64,000 nucleotides of DNA from Chitinispirillaceae bacterium (lineage in GTDB: Bacteria; Fibrobacterota; Chitinivibrionia; Chitinivibrionales; Chitinispirillaceae): NCBI GenBank assembly GCA_016929595.1, contig JAFGIN010000213.1:1-64000 (forward strand), read 5' to 3'. The notes beneath the pieces are model-generated. The model ran no database searches. It was not told the DNA's origin and saw only the letters and a program-made list of their open reading frames with translations. Below are positions 44,426-54,087 of the stretch, piece after piece. The translations under genes and the position numbers were made by a program. Numbering within the stretch: the first letter of the stretch is position 1; every line of letters starts with the position of its first letter.

Positions 44426-46563
44426 ATCTCATCCTTTCTTTTTGCTCTTAACACAACCATTGAGCGCGCACCAAGCGGGAATTGAAATGGTACAGCTTCT
44501 ATATTTGATGAGCTACCCATACCGTCAAAAGTATTTACCACCAGACACCATTTCCCATGGGAAGACTTAGGTAACACAAAAAGTACTGTTTCCCAATGTG
44601 CGTTCAGGAGTATTAAAAACGTATCGTCTATAATTTTTTCACCTTCAGCGTTGACATCAGGTATAGCATCACCGGTGAGCAGCATCCCCAATGATTTCGC
44701 GAATGAATGGTCCCATTCTTTTATCCGCATTTCCTTTCCATCCGGTTTGTACCAGTGTATATCTTTAATACCTCTTCCGGAAAGTTTACGTCCCTGAAAA
44801 AAGGTCTTTCTTCGGAAAACCGGATGTTTTTTACGAATGTCGATTACTTTACGTGTAAATTCAAGCAGTTCCATTCCTTCCTCATCTATATTCCAGTCAA
44901 TCCATGAAAGCTCGTTATCCTGACAGTACGTATTGTTGTTACCCTGTTTTGTTTTCCCGAATTCATCACCACCAAAGAGCATTGGAGTGCCTTGAGAAAA
45001 AAACAGTGTCGCAAGAAAATTTTTCATTTGCCTGACCCTGAGTGCTTTTATTTCCGATTTGTCAGTCGGCCCCTCTGCCCCACAATTCCAGCTTTCGTTT
45101 TCGTTGGTTCCGTCGCGGTTGTCTTCACCATTTGCTTCGTTATGTTTTCCGCCATAAGAAACAAGATCGCGCAAAGTGAACCCATCATGGCATGTGATAA
45201 AATTGATACTGGCATGCGGGTTACGGTTTGAATGTTTATACAGGTCACTTGAACCTGTCAGTCGATAGCCGAGCTGCGCAAGTAATCCTTCATCAGATTT
45301 CCAGAACTTTCGCACGATATCCCGGTATTTTCCATTCCACTCTGTCCAAAGCTCGGGAAAGTTACCCACCTGGTACCCCCCGGGACCAAGATCCCACGGT
45401 TCTGCGATAAGTTTCACCTGTGACAATACCGGATCCTGACAGATAACATCAAAGAAGGTTGTCAATCTATCGGCTTCATAAAATCCTCTTGCAAGGGTTG
45501 CTGCAAGATCGAAACGGAATCCATCAACGTGCATATCAAGTACCCAGTATCTGAGACTATCCATGATAAATTGCAGCACTCTGGGATGACTCATGTTAAA
45601 ACAACCACCACAGCCGGAGTAATCCATATAATAACGATGATCTTTCCGATTCAGAAAGTAATATGATTTGTTATCTATTCCCCTGAAACACAGTGTCGGT
45701 CCGAACCGGTTTCCTTCGGCAGTATGATTGTAAACAACATCCATAATTACTTCGATTCCAGCCTTATGCAATGCTTTTACCATGGCCTTAAACTCGTTAA
45801 CCTGCTCACCCTGTCCCCGCGATGCATATCTGAATTCAGGAGCAAAAAAACCTATTGTGTTGTAACCCCAGTAATTGCTGCGGCCTCTGTCCTGCAAGGC
45901 CCGATCATTAATATGCTGCTGAATGGGAAGTAATTCGATTGCAGTAATCCCCAGAGATGTCAGGTGTCTGATCACTGGCTCACTGCCAACAGCCGCGAAT
46001 GTACCTTGCAGAAGTTCCGGAATTTCCGGATGCAGCATGGTCAATCCCTTTACATGCACTTCGTAAATAATCGTTTCATTCCATGGAATTCGTGGTTGAC
46101 TATCGCCATCCCAGTCGAATGATTGATCAACTACAATTGACTTGGGTATAAACGGTCCTGAATTTTGATCGTCAAACGACAGATCTTCGGCAGGATCACC
46201 AATTTTGTAGCCAAACAGTGAGTCATCCCACTCCAGTCCACCGGATAATGCCTTTGCGTATGGATCAATCAGAACTTTGTTCGGATTGAATCGATGTCCA
46301 CGATGGGGATCATATGGTCCATAAACACGATATGCGTAATGCTGCCCAGGACCTATCCCCGGAAGATAGCAATGCCATGTCGATGCAGATTTTTCGTAAA
46401 CAGTAACGACTTCACGTGGTTCATTCAGATCACTGAAATCATAGAGAAGAATTTCTACTTTCTGAGCATTTTCAGAAAATAGTGAAAAATTTGTGCCATT
46501 ACCATCCCAGTTTGCACCGCGAGGATAAGGCTTTCCAGGAAGTACACGAACTCTTTGATTCAT
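44422..46563 (-). CDS. treX: Glycogen debranching enzyme (isoamylase/TreX type)
   Basis: This 713-residue GH13_11 enzyme hydrolyses alpha-1,6 branches of glycogen to release linear maltooligosaccharides for TreY and TreZ. I use ATG 46563, with GGAG 9 bp upstream; an in-frame TTG at 46611 adds 16 residues. It has an N-terminal CBM48-like domain (PRGANWDGNGTNFSLFSENA), then the barrel with YEVHVKGLT. Catalytic residues are nucleophile D352 in DGFRFDLA, acid E388 in LIAEPWD, and D460 in TCHDGFTL. FGGDEFGKTKQGNNNTYCQD near the end is the GlgX/TreX signature. It is the first gene of the operon treX-treZ-treY-GH15. The name treX follows from the neighbours; glgX is the alternative. Confidence 0.93.
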   Translation of the reverse strand: MNQRVRVLPGKPYPRGANWDGNGTNFSLFSENAQKVEILLYDFSDLNEPREVVTVYEKSASTWHCYLPGIGPGQHYAYRVYGPYDPHRGHRFNPNKVLIDPYAKALSGGLEWDDSLFGYKIGDPAEDLSFDDQNSGPFIPKSIVVDQSFDWDGDSQPRIPWNETIIYEVHVKGLTMLHPEIPELLQGTFAAVGSEPVIRHLTSLGITAIELLPIQQHINDRALQDRGRSNYWGYNTIGFFAPEFRYASRGQGEQVNEFKAMVKALHKAGIEVIMDVVYNHTAEGNRFGPTLCFRGIDNKSYYFLNRKDHRYYMDYSGCGGCFNMSHPRVLQFIMDSLRYWVLDMHVDGFRFDLAATLARGFYEADRLTTFFDVICQDPVLSQVKLIAEPWDLGPGGYQVGNFPELWTEWNGKYRDIVRKFWKSDEGLLAQLGYRLTGSSDLYKHSNRNPHASINFITCHDGFTLRDLVSYGGKHNEANGEDNRDGTNENESWNCGAEGPTDKSEIKALRVRQMKNFLATLFFSQGTPMLFGGDEFGKTKQGNNNTYCQDNELSWIDWNIDEEGMELLEFTRKVIDIRKKHPVFRRKTFFQGRKLSGRGIKDIHWYKPDGKEMRIKEWDHSFAKSLGMLLTGDAIPDVNAEGEKIIDDTFLILLNAHWETVLFVLPKSSHGKWCLVVNTFDGMGSSSNIEAVPFQFPLGARSMVVLRAKRKDEI

Positions 46564-46819
46564 AGTAATTTTCTCCGGATATTGTACTTTTTCTTCAAAA
46601 TCACGTTCCAATAAAGTATACGCCCAGTGGAACCTGGTGGCACACTAATTTCTTTGGCAGATTCAGTTTTTTCAAGAGACGAATCTGAACCGTTAACCGG
46701 AGCAATGAAAAAGGATGCTTAACAAGAGGGTTTGTACAATTGACTTCCCCCATCTGTTCTTCAAAATTGATAATGGCCAGATAACTGGATCTATATTTTA
46801 ATCTGCTTCAATCTTACCA

Positions 46820-47545
46820 TCAGGAATCTCTTCTGGATTGAGAACAATAATAATTTTCATCTGTTTCCAGATAGCGAAACACAAGAAGACTTTTAACCAA
46901 TCGATGATACATCCTCATACGAATCCTGTTAGTTCTATTTTTAATAGTTAAGCTCGCAATTGCTTCCCAGAGAAATACCCATGAACCGATTGAAAAACCT
47001 TCTTTTATGGTCTTTAAAAATACCGTGCTGATGTGTATATCTGTTGCTTCGAGTGTAAATATTGTGATTGAAATAGCCAGAAAGACAATAATATAAAGTA
47101 ATGCGTTGATGATGCTTTCCCGGCTGTTTTTTTTATAAATAGCTAAGATATAAAGAAAATAATTTCTGATACCTTTTCGTGTTCTTTCCTCAACATCTTC
47201 GTTTTTTTTCTCTTTTTTAATTGTTATTTCAATCTTAATATTAGCCGCTTCTGGTATATCACTGGAACAATCCTCAATGTAATTAATTACATTTTGATTA
47301 ATATCTCTCTTTCGTATTGGATAGTAATCGAGGTTATTAAAAATATCCAGATATTTTTCCGGAGATAGTTTAATGATAAAAGACTTATCAACGTGATCAT
47401 AGTCATAGAGTTCCAGAATGAAATTTTTCGTACCCATATCGGTAATATTGTTTACACAAAACAATACTTTTTTTGATAATAATTGCAATATATTAAAATG
47501 TATCAGTTTTTTGAAAACTTTTATAAAAAAATGTGGAATAGTCAT
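46820..47545 (-). CDS. Conserved membrane protein of unknown function
   Basis: This is a protein of about 241 residues. ATG 47545 has GGAG 6 bp upstream; the frame extends to a TTG at 47563. The first ~115 residues are soluble, with an ELYDYDHVDKSFIIKLSPEKYLDIFNNLDYY pattern, shown in part. A charged stretch KIEITIKKEKKNEDVEERTRKGIRNYF leads into two transmembrane helices (about 150-170 and 180-205). The second lies in an EGFSIGSWVFLWEAI motif, followed by a basic YHRLVKSLLVFRYLET tail. This layout (soluble domain, two helices with a G-W-x-x-L-W-E motif, basic tail) occurs in small uncharacterised membrane proteins of many bacteria. Role unknown. It lies upstream of the tre operon on the same strand, 208 bp from treX, so co-transcription is possible. 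Confidence 0.65.
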   Translation of the reverse strand: MTIPHFFIKVFKKLIHFNILQLLSKKVLFCVNNITDMGTKNFILELYDYDHVDKSFIIKLSPEKYLDIFNNLDYYPIRKRDINQNVINYIEDCSSDIPEAANIKIEITIKKEKKNEDVEERTRKGIRNYFLYILAIYKKNSRESIINALLYIIVFLAISITIFTLEATDIHISTVFLKTIKEGFSIGSWVFLWEAIASLTIKNRTNRIRMRMYHRLVKSLLVFRYLETDENYYCSQSRRDS

Positions 47546-47563
47546 CCGAAGCTCCATATACAA

Positions 47564-47958
47564 GGAATAATAACGTATCTAACAATCGTACTGATGAGAC
47601 CCTGTCATCTTCAATCTCCCGGCAATCTTGAGGACGATTTTTTGTCTTTAATTCAAGAAAAAAGTTTTGCCCCTGATCCCTAATTATATTATTCTGAAAA
47701 GAAGGCATACAGCAGGAATGTTCAGGGGTACTGGAAGCGGATTGAAACGCCGTAAGACAAAAGAAACCATGGCACACACATTAGGATTCATTTTTAGTTT
47801 GAACGGATTGCCTCCCCGGCAGCTACGGTTATCGTAGATTTCGATCCTCTACGAGATACACTACTATCGTACACATTGCTGAATTATTGCTCAATTTTTG
47901 TCGTTTACAACCAAAATATGGCATTTTTAAAAATTCCAAAGTTTCTTAAGTCCCACAG
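47564..47958. other. Intergenic stretch without clear genes
   Basis: Two short opposing frames overlap here (47483-47683 plus; 47493-47777 minus) without ribosome sites or motifs. The right copy of the imperfect direct repeat lies at 47808-47841. Confidence 0.35.
47808..47841. repeat. Imperfect direct repeat, right copy
   Basis: The core CTCCCCGGCAGCTACGGTT resembles the sequence at 37768-37799. The two are about 10.0 kb apart in the same orientation. Confidence 0.3.
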
Positions 47959-48060
47959 ATGAGTAAATACAATTCAGCTGCCAGAAAAAGAGCTCACAAA
48001 GCCAAATCCTGTAATGCTGCTATGAAAAAGGCGCATAAAATGCGCCTTGAAGTATCTTAA
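47959..48060 (+). CDS. Possible small basic protein (33 aa)
   Basis: ATG 47959 to TAA 48060. The sequence starts MSKYNSAARKRAHKAK and ends KKAHKMRLEVS; about a third of the residues are Lys, Arg or His, with Ala-rich spacing that looks like a helical nucleic-acid-binding peptide. There is no good ribosome site, and its 3' part coincides with the xylanase terminator, which could by itself explain the composition. The reading frame may be fortuitous. Confidence 0.3.
   Translation: MSKYNSAARKRAHKAKSCNAAMKKAHKMRLEVS
48024..48048 (-). terminator. Terminator of the xylanase gene
   Basis: On the minus strand AAGGCGCA and TGCGCCTT pair over 8 bp across TTTTA and are followed by TTTC. It lies 28 bp beyond the xylanase stop codon. 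Confidence 0.65.
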
Positions 48061-48075
48061 TATATTAGACAAATA

Positions 48076-49785
48076 TCATTTAACATTCGTACCAACTGCA
48101 GTATGATAGCTCTGCAATTCTGTACCAATATTGAAAACATGGCATCCGCCTGGCAGTTTTTCAATTCTGCATACACCATCATTAAATGATAAAGGAACTC
48201 TGGAGATCAGCCTCCCGGCAAGTGAATACGCGCTTATGAAAAGTTGCCCCTTTTCTGTTGCGGGCAACCTGAACGATACCGGGTGATTATTTACAAATAT
48301 TGTATGTTTCACACCATATACAGCTGCTTTTCTCTCCCGGACGCTTAGTTCTTCATATGCGATTTTTACATCATGAGCACCTGTGCCCGGGGCTAGATAC
48401 GTGTTGACCTCATAAGTCACGCCATCTTTTACGACTGTTATTTTGTATTCACCATGAACACCTGTAAGAGCTACTTTCCCATCATCTCCGGTTGTTTTTA
48501 TCATCTCCTTGGTTGTCCAGCTTTCGATTTTTTCACGCCACATTTTACCCAATGGGGTTTCGTTTAAGCTGGAATCCACTACGAAGCTTTTAAGCTGCTC
48601 ACGCCAGCGGTTACCTTGCCACGGTGTCCACAGAACGATTCCCCCTACTCTCTCATGGTTGAAAAATGTATTCATGAATGTTTCCAGATAGGTTGCTGCT
48701 TTATTTGCATCGGCTGCTTCAAAGTCCATTTCTGTAATCCAGATCTCTGCATTGGGAATTTTACCTGCAATATAGTCGATATTGCTTTTCAACGCTGATT
48801 GAGTAAATTGATTATCCCCAAAAGCTTCACCGAAATGCCCCTCACAACCAATAATATCGACCCTACATCCTTTACTTGTCAAAGCCTTAAAAACTTCTGC
48901 ATATTTGTCAGGTACTTTATCATTTCTGGACCAGCGTGTTATCATATTATAATCATTGAGACAGAATAACGAATTCTTATCTACTTCATCAGCTTTTTTC
49001 AGAATTCGTTCATAGATATCAACATCAGACATATTAGTCAAAGTCTTAAGTGTTCCGTACTTGGCACCCAGCGCTACAAAATTTTCTGCATCGATCTTGA
49101 CAGTATCAACCTGACCATGCACAATTTCGTTAATGACATCCCAGTGAGCGCACTGTCCTTCAAAATGCTTCAAACACTCTTCTGTTCGCTGATCGATCAA
49201 AACTTTTCCAGTATCGAACCAGGTATCTTCGCCTTTCCATGCGTTATATGCAATCGTATCAGCCCAGTCTGGTATCCACCCCATATGCTCATTCCAGAAT
49301 AGGTTGTGCCCCCTGACCTTGATATTGTTTCTTTTTGCAAATGCGACAAGGGAATCTCCCTTATAATAATTGTCAGCACCCCGCTGATACTGAACATCAG
49401 TCCACTTCTGTTCGTTTTCGGGCGTTATCCATTGAAAATACTTCGCGAACGTCGGTCCGTATTTAGCAGCGATGTCACCAAATCTGGCACTATAATCGGT
49501 GTATGAAAGAATGGAATCCTCAGGATTTTTCTTATTGTACTGAGAAAGAAGCGACGTAGTATCAAATGGCCAGTATGCCATCGCTCCACCGAAACCAAAA
49601 TGGTGACGGATCTGCTCCACCTTTACCTCAATTCCCGACTTAGGTGTTGAACCGTCGAGCACAGTGATGGTCATATCTCTTTTGCGAAAACTCGGTACAT
49701 CCTGGGCAATTGACGACGAAACCAAACAGCCCAATGTAAGAAATGATCCAAAGAACATTCTGGACCGGGTCTTATACCTGAACAT
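48076..49785 (-). CDS. GH10 endo-1,4-beta-xylanase
   Basis: This 569-residue secreted enzyme hydrolyses xylan. ATG 49785 has GGAGGT 3 bp upstream; the longer frame to 49857 does not. The signal peptide RMFFGSFLTLGCLVSSSIAQ is followed by a short beta module (about 35-70), then the barrel (about 80-440). The barrel shows NEQKWTDVQ, GHNLFWNEHMGWIPDW, acid/base E220 in WDVINE, nucleophile E352 in ITEMD, and GGIVLWTPW. After it come a carboxypeptidase-regulatory-like strand (TTGDDGKVALTGVHGEYKI) and a C-terminal beta unit (FRLPATEKGQLFISAYSLAGRLISRV), similar to T9SS-type tails. It is probably exported and attached or released at the surface. Monocistronic, with its own terminator. Confidence 0.93.
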   Translation of the reverse strand: MFRYKTRSRMFFGSFLTLGCLVSSSIAQDVPSFRKRDMTITVLDGSTPKSGIEVKVEQIRHHFGFGGAMAYWPFDTTSLLSQYNKKNPEDSILSYTDYSARFGDIAAKYGPTFAKYFQWITPENEQKWTDVQYQRGADNYYKGDSLVAFAKRNNIKVRGHNLFWNEHMGWIPDWADTIAYNAWKGEDTWFDTGKVLIDQRTEECLKHFEGQCAHWDVINEIVHGQVDTVKIDAENFVALGAKYGTLKTLTNMSDVDIYERILKKADEVDKNSLFCLNDYNMITRWSRNDKVPDKYAEVFKALTSKGCRVDIIGCEGHFGEAFGDNQFTQSALKSNIDYIAGKIPNAEIWITEMDFEAADANKAATYLETFMNTFFNHERVGGIVLWTPWQGNRWREQLKSFVVDSSLNETPLGKMWREKIESWTTKEMIKTTGDDGKVALTGVHGEYKITVVKDGVTYEVNTYLAPGTGAHDVKIAYEELSVRERKAAVYGVKHTIFVNNHPVSFRLPATEKGQLFISAYSLAGRLISRVPLSFNDGVCRIEKLPGGCHVFNIGTELQSYHTAVGTNVK

Positions 49786-50059
49786 ACTACCTCCATTACA
49801 AATAGTTGAATTTTTCAGTTTAAATCGAAGCAGGTTTCCTCCGATTGCAAAAAACATTATTCAACATTTTGATACATTTTGAATAACTCTTATTAATATA
49901 GTTTTGAGTTAAAGTAGATGTTTAACTTATTTCTTTAAAGCTCAAGTCCACTCAACAATGAAGTATAACAGCAGCGGTGACATGTAAGCAGAACATTTCA
50001 GGGCCTTTCATAGCACCCTGAAATAGAGAACAATCAACGAACTTTTTGATTTACACTAT

Positions 50060-51646
50060 CTATCGTGAAACCTTTATCTCTTCAACCCATCTTCCTGAAG
50101 GGTAACTCTGAAGATACCGGTTTTTTGCACGAAGATGTTCTTTTCGAAGCCGCAACGAATGACTGAGGTCAACGGTCCAATACATGGCATCTTCCAGATA
50201 TGCCCCACGTGGGTGATTCAGAATATACATTTCGTAGGCATCAAGTGCCTCAACCTTATCGCCATGCTCCCTGAGCATCGTCGCATACGTATAACGCCAG
50301 TAATCACCGTGAGAACTCTTCGGGTACTTTTTAAGCAGAAACTCAAGACATTCTATCGTTTCATGATATAAACCAAGTTTTGTAAGAATTGCCGCCTCTT
50401 CAGCACCCATATCTTCATTAAAAGTACCATCAACAAACGTTTCCCGATGTATGCGGACCAGAGCAAGAAGTGTTGCCGGAGGGGTCCTGAGATATTTTTT
50501 ATGAAGAAGCAACAATGCAGCTGACGCAGCCTCACGTTTTCGCACAGAAAACAGATCACAATTTGCCATTCTTGAACGAAGTTGCTCTTCTTCACTATAG
50601 TGCATTTTCATGTGTTTTCGATCAGCAGCACTGAGCATAATATCATAAATCGTATCAGCATAACTCCGGTCGAGCGTAACCATCAGCAGTGAGTCCAACA
50701 CAGTGTAACAGCTTTCGGAAATTGCATTCCTTACCTGGTCGACAACAAACAATTCAGACACCTCTGCAGATTCCTCTCTGCGTCTTTTACCTTTATTTCC
50801 TTTAGTCACGGAGTCGGACGACTGTATTTTATAATCCAGGTTCCAATCTACCGGTTCCTTAAATTTGTTGGCTTCAAAAACATTTGCAAGATGTTCGACC
50901 TCGGCTACCGACCGCGTAAGATTTGTGACAACACCAGCATTGGTGCTCCGCCATACAGAACCGGCATGAATCAGATACGCATTTCCTTCACGATCTGTTG
51001 CTCTGACAGTGCCCGAAAAAACTTCAACTCCCGCTCCATGAACCGAATCGGCAAAAACTGAAAAACGGGTCCCTACGTTAGTAAAATTCGCATACGGTGT
51101 AATAATGGTAATACTGTCATCTTTTGTATTTTTTTTAACATCAACAGCTATCATCCCATGGTCAATTTTAACTGCAGCTGTCGAAATATTGACACGTAAA
51201 ACCTTCAGGGTGGTTTTTTCAAAAATTACAGTTCTGGTTCGCGATCCGATACCGAGTAATAACTGTGATTGATCTGTTGTTGAATAGACGTTTTCTCTAC
51301 CACAGGCTGTCGTATCAAAATTGCTGGTTGTGGAAGCGATTACAGCAACAGAATTATCAACTGGAATTGTTGATATTACCGACGATTTAATATCCGGTTC
51401 ATTCATATGTCTGATAAAAACAGTAACAGCAGTTGCTGCTATCAGTAGTGATGCAGCAATTGCATACAAGTGTCTCAGTTTAAATGATACGACATTACGG
51501 CATTTTGACACATTCTGTTTCATCGCGCGGAGAAGAATTTTTTCAGTTGCATCAGCAATACATTCATCATCTATCGGCAACCTGCCAAACCCCCTGTTTA
51601 ACAGCCTGTCCATTTCAGATTCATCATCATAATCATACAAGCGCAT
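50060..51646 (-). CDS. FecR-domain anti-sigma/sensor protein with TPR-like tail
   Basis: This protein has about 528 residues. ATG 51646 overlaps the sigma-factor stop by 14 bp, so translation is coupled; a TTG at 51670 would start earlier. The N-terminus (~1-75) is cytoplasmic and acidic and could hold the sigma factor. One transmembrane helix (HLYAIAASLLIAATAVTVFI, about 59-78) follows. The FecR domain (about 125-235) reads GMIAVDVKKNTKDDSITIITPYANFTNVGTRFSVF (in part) and GVEVFSGTVRATDREG. The periplasmic C-terminus (about 370-528) has helical repeats resembling TPR units. FecR proteins pass a periplasmic signal to the ECF sigma factor. Usual FecR proteins are about 320-380 residues; the TPR-like extension is extra. 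Confidence 0.8.
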   Translation of the reverse strand: MRLYDYDDESEMDRLLNRGFGRLPIDDECIADATEKILLRAMKQNVSKCRNVVSFKLRHLYAIAASLLIAATAVTVFIRHMNEPDIKSSVISTIPVDNSVAVIASTTSNFDTTACGRENVYSTTDQSQLLLGIGSRTRTVIFEKTTLKVLRVNISTAAVKIDHGMIAVDVKKNTKDDSITIITPYANFTNVGTRFSVFADSVHGAGVEVFSGTVRATDREGNAYLIHAGSVWRSTNAGVVTNLTRSVAEVEHLANVFEANKFKEPVDWNLDYKIQSSDSVTKGNKGKRRREESAEVSELFVVDQVRNAISESCYTVLDSLLMVTLDRSYADTIYDIMLSAADRKHMKMHYSEEEQLRSRMANCDLFSVRKREAASAALLLLHKKYLRTPPATLLALVRIHRETFVDGTFNEDMGAEEAAILTKLGLYHETIECLEFLLKKYPKSSHGDYWRYTYATMLREHGDKVEALDAYEMYILNHPRGAYLEDAMYWTVDLSHSLRLRKEHLRAKNRYLQSYPSGRWVEEIKVSR

Positions 51647-52265
51647 ACTTTTCCAACCTTTGCTGTGCAAGTTGTTTTCTCATGGCTTCTTCACTTCTAT
51701 TGACAAGTCGACGAACAGAATACTCCGGAAGATTCATTATAGCCGCAATTTCACTTGTTGGTAATTCAGCAATATATGTCAAAATAAGAGACATTCGTTC
51801 CTTCGGCGATAGTTTTTGTAATGTATTATTTACATGAAATATCGCATCACGGTCCTCCTGCCCCCGGTCTGTATTTTCATAAGCGGAATGCCAGAAATCT
51901 ATTTTTTTTTCATCAAGTGCCCTGGATTCAGATGCCTGTCTGCGATACCACGAACGACAGGTATTTGTCGTTATTCTGCAAAGCCAGTTAATAAAGGGTT
52001 GTTTACCCACAGATACACGCTCAAGTGTATTATGCACTTTCAGAAAAACCTCCTGTGCCATATCTTCTGCGATCTGTCGATCAGAAAAAAAACGAAATCC
52101 GATATTCACGACAAGAGCATAATGTCGTTTAATCAGTTCCGAAAGGCATCTATTCCTGTTTTCGGGGGTTGTGCGCAACATTTTAACAATATCCCAATCA
52201 TCCATACTCACCGGAAATAATTCCACCCGTCTTTTATCTCTGCATTGCATCAACGCTGATCTCAT
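51633..52265 (-). CDS. ECF-type RNA polymerase sigma factor
   Basis: This is a 210-residue sigma-70-family factor. Region 2 reads HYALVVNIGFRFFSDRQIAEDMAQEVFLKVH (in part), followed by WLCRITTNTCRSWYRR. Region 4 reads LSPKERMSLILTYIAELPTSEIAAIM then PEYSVRRLVNRSEEAMRKQL. It binds RNA polymerase and recognises a specific promoter. Its stop overlaps the downstream FecR-type gene, the usual sigma/anti-sigma pairing. It lies 76 bp after the formylglycine-enzyme-like gene in the same direction. ATG 52265 is used; ATG 52205 (M21) is possible and would fit the family start more closely. The regulon is not known, but neighbours suggest surface proteins. Confidence 0.88.
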   Translation of the reverse strand: MRSALMQCRDKRRVELFPVSMDDWDIVKMLRTTPENRNRCLSELIKRHYALVVNIGFRFFSDRQIAEDMAQEVFLKVHNTLERVSVGKQPFINWLCRITTNTCRSWYRRQASESRALDEKKIDFWHSAYENTDRGQEDRDAIFHVNNTLQKLSPKERMSLILTYIAELPTSEIAAIMNLPEYSVRRLVNRSEEAMRKQLAQQRLEKYALV

Positions 52266-52341
52266 CTTTTCGTTGTCTGATCGTTCATATATATAACGCG
52301 GCGAGTTAAAAATTTAGACACTTTTTTTACCGGCAAAGGAT

Positions 52342-54087
52342 CTATTTTGGTTTGTAAGCACAACGACAACCAAGATCATCTTTTCCTTCTGATGGATCGA
52401 ACCTGGCCCGATAGGTACTGGTCATCTCTTCAGGGTAATTTTTGAAACTCCCTCCACGGTATGATCGCCAGATACCAAGAGATGCACCAGTAGGATTTAC
52501 TGAATCTGAAGGGAAACTATTTGCATACCAGTCATAACACCACTCACTCACATTTCCGGTCATATCCATAAGCCCAAAGGGTGATGCTCCCGAAGAATAA
52601 TTACCTACGGGAGCAGTATATCGTGCACCATCAAAAGAGTACCCGGAATCATCCATCGAGACAAACCCTGCAACATAATTAGCAAGAAAATAGTCGGGAG
52701 GAGCTTGACGGGAATAAAATGAATTTCCCCATGGGTACAATCGTTCATCAATACCCCGTGCCGCTTTTTCCCACTGCGCTTCAGTAGGAAGTTCCCCTCC
52801 CGCCCATTTACAAAACCTGTCAGCCTGACTCCAGGAAATCCAGGTTACAGGATGATCAATCCGCATGCTGTCAACAATAAACACATTGTTTTTTCTGTAG
52901 ATTCCACACTTTTGTAAACTATCAGAATACCATTCACCATTATAATCATTCAGGAACCGACAGAAATCCCCGACTGTAGTCTCGTATTTATCGATTAAAT
53001 ATGGCGAGAGATAAACTTCATGAGCCGGCTTCTGATTGAGCGGAACACCACTATTTCCGTTTCTTCCCATGGTAAACGTTCCACCTGCAATGAAAATCAA
53101 TTCTTTCTCTACCGCTGTCTGGTTAATCCCCGAAACAATCGGACTCACTGCCGTTCTGCGCCCGGTATCCATGGTCTCAAGATAATAATAATAATGCTGT
53201 GCCGTTTCAGAAAGCGTTGTATCAAGCCAGAATGTGTCAGTAATATTGTCGGTAGAAAATACCGATGCAAAATGGAGTGAATCATCGCTTCGCAGGAGTG
53301 TATATCGACTGAAATCAGATTCTGAATTTTTTGTCCAACGAACTCCCAGATACATGAAAAAATCGGCCGTGATGCCGGTTATTATAGATGGATCAGGAGG
53401 TCTGTTGGGAATCGCTACCGCAAGCTCTCTTCCTGAAGCAATAAAACCATCTGTCGCAATGACATCTACACGATAGCTATACAAATAATTTTCTGATACA
53501 GTAGTGTCGGAATAGAGAGTGTCTGCAGCTGAAAATGAACGTACCAATGTATCAGTAAGAGCTGTCCGTGGATCGGTACGGAGAAGTCGGTAGTAAAAAA
53601 AAGCATCTGATAAACTGCAATTCCAGACCAGGAATGCCATCTTGCCGGTACTTGATGATTGAAGGGTATCCCAGTCAACAGGCCGGATTCGCATATCATG
53701 AAGCATGACTAATGTATCTTTTCCGTCACGTGTAAGAGTTACCGGAAAGCTTTCTCTAACACGATGGGTTGCCGAAAAAACAGCGATTATCTGTGCCATC
53801 AATCTAGCTGATGCACTGTTTTCATAAATAACGATTGATGCTTTAGAACCTGTATCTGTGGTGACTGTATCAAGACAATCTTTGAATCGGTATATGATCG
53901 TTGCATCAGTAACCGGCCCCTGCATTACATCATCATATAAATTTATTGAACAGGAAAATGAGGGTATAACAAAGTGGGGATTGCCAGGATCATATGGATT
54001 ATTCCTCGGCATGCAAGAATACAAGCAGATGCAACAAGCTGTCATCAGCAGTACAATCCTGCAGTTTATTCTAAAAACAGATCTCAT
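52342..54087 (-). CDS. Lipoprotein with FN3 domains and formylglycine-generating-enzyme-like (SUMF1) domain
   Basis: This 581-residue protein has a lipoprotein signal (LLMTACCICLYSC, Cys 25) followed by NPYDPGNP. Two FN3-like domains (about 145-325) precede a SUMF1/FGE-fold domain (about 330-581). The latter shows AGGTFTMGRNG, DKYETTVGDFCRFLND, PVTWISWSQADRFCKWAGGELPTEAQWEKAARG (in part), DMTGNVSEWCYDWY and YRGGSFKNY. FGE-fold proteins oxidise Cys or His or simply bind. This is a periplasm- or outer-membrane-facing form, and the known catalytic Cys pair cannot be assigned with certainty (the end has LGCRCAYKPK). The ATG abuts the stop of the PEGA gene, so they form one operon that probably continues into the sigma/FecR pair. 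Confidence 0.85.
   Translation of the reverse strand: MRSVFRINCRIVLLMTACCICLYSCMPRNNPYDPGNPHFVIPSFSCSINLYDDVMQGPVTDATIIYRFKDCLDTVTTDTGSKASIVIYENSASARLMAQIIAVFSATHRVRESFPVTLTRDGKDTLVMLHDMRIRPVDWDTLQSSSTGKMAFLVWNCSLSDAFFYYRLLRTDPRTALTDTLVRSFSAADTLYSDTTVSENYLYSYRVDVIATDGFIASGRELAVAIPNRPPDPSIITGITADFFMYLGVRWTKNSESDFSRYTLLRSDDSLHFASVFSTDNITDTFWLDTTLSETAQHYYYYLETMDTGRRTAVSPIVSGINQTAVEKELIFIAGGTFTMGRNGNSGVPLNQKPAHEVYLSPYLIDKYETTVGDFCRFLNDYNGEWYSDSLQKCGIYRKNNVFIVDSMRIDHPVTWISWSQADRFCKWAGGELPTEAQWEKAARGIDERLYPWGNSFYSRQAPPDYFLANYVAGFVSMDDSGYSFDGARYTAPVGNYSSGASPFGLMDMTGNVSEWCYDWYANSFPSDSVNPTGASLGIWRSYRGGSFKNYPEEMTSTYRARFDPSEGKDDLGCRCAYKPK

Noticed and set aside
47483-47777. Two opposing frames between the membrane protein and the xylanase
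   Set aside because: Neither has a ribosome site or motif, and they overlap the membrane-protein start.
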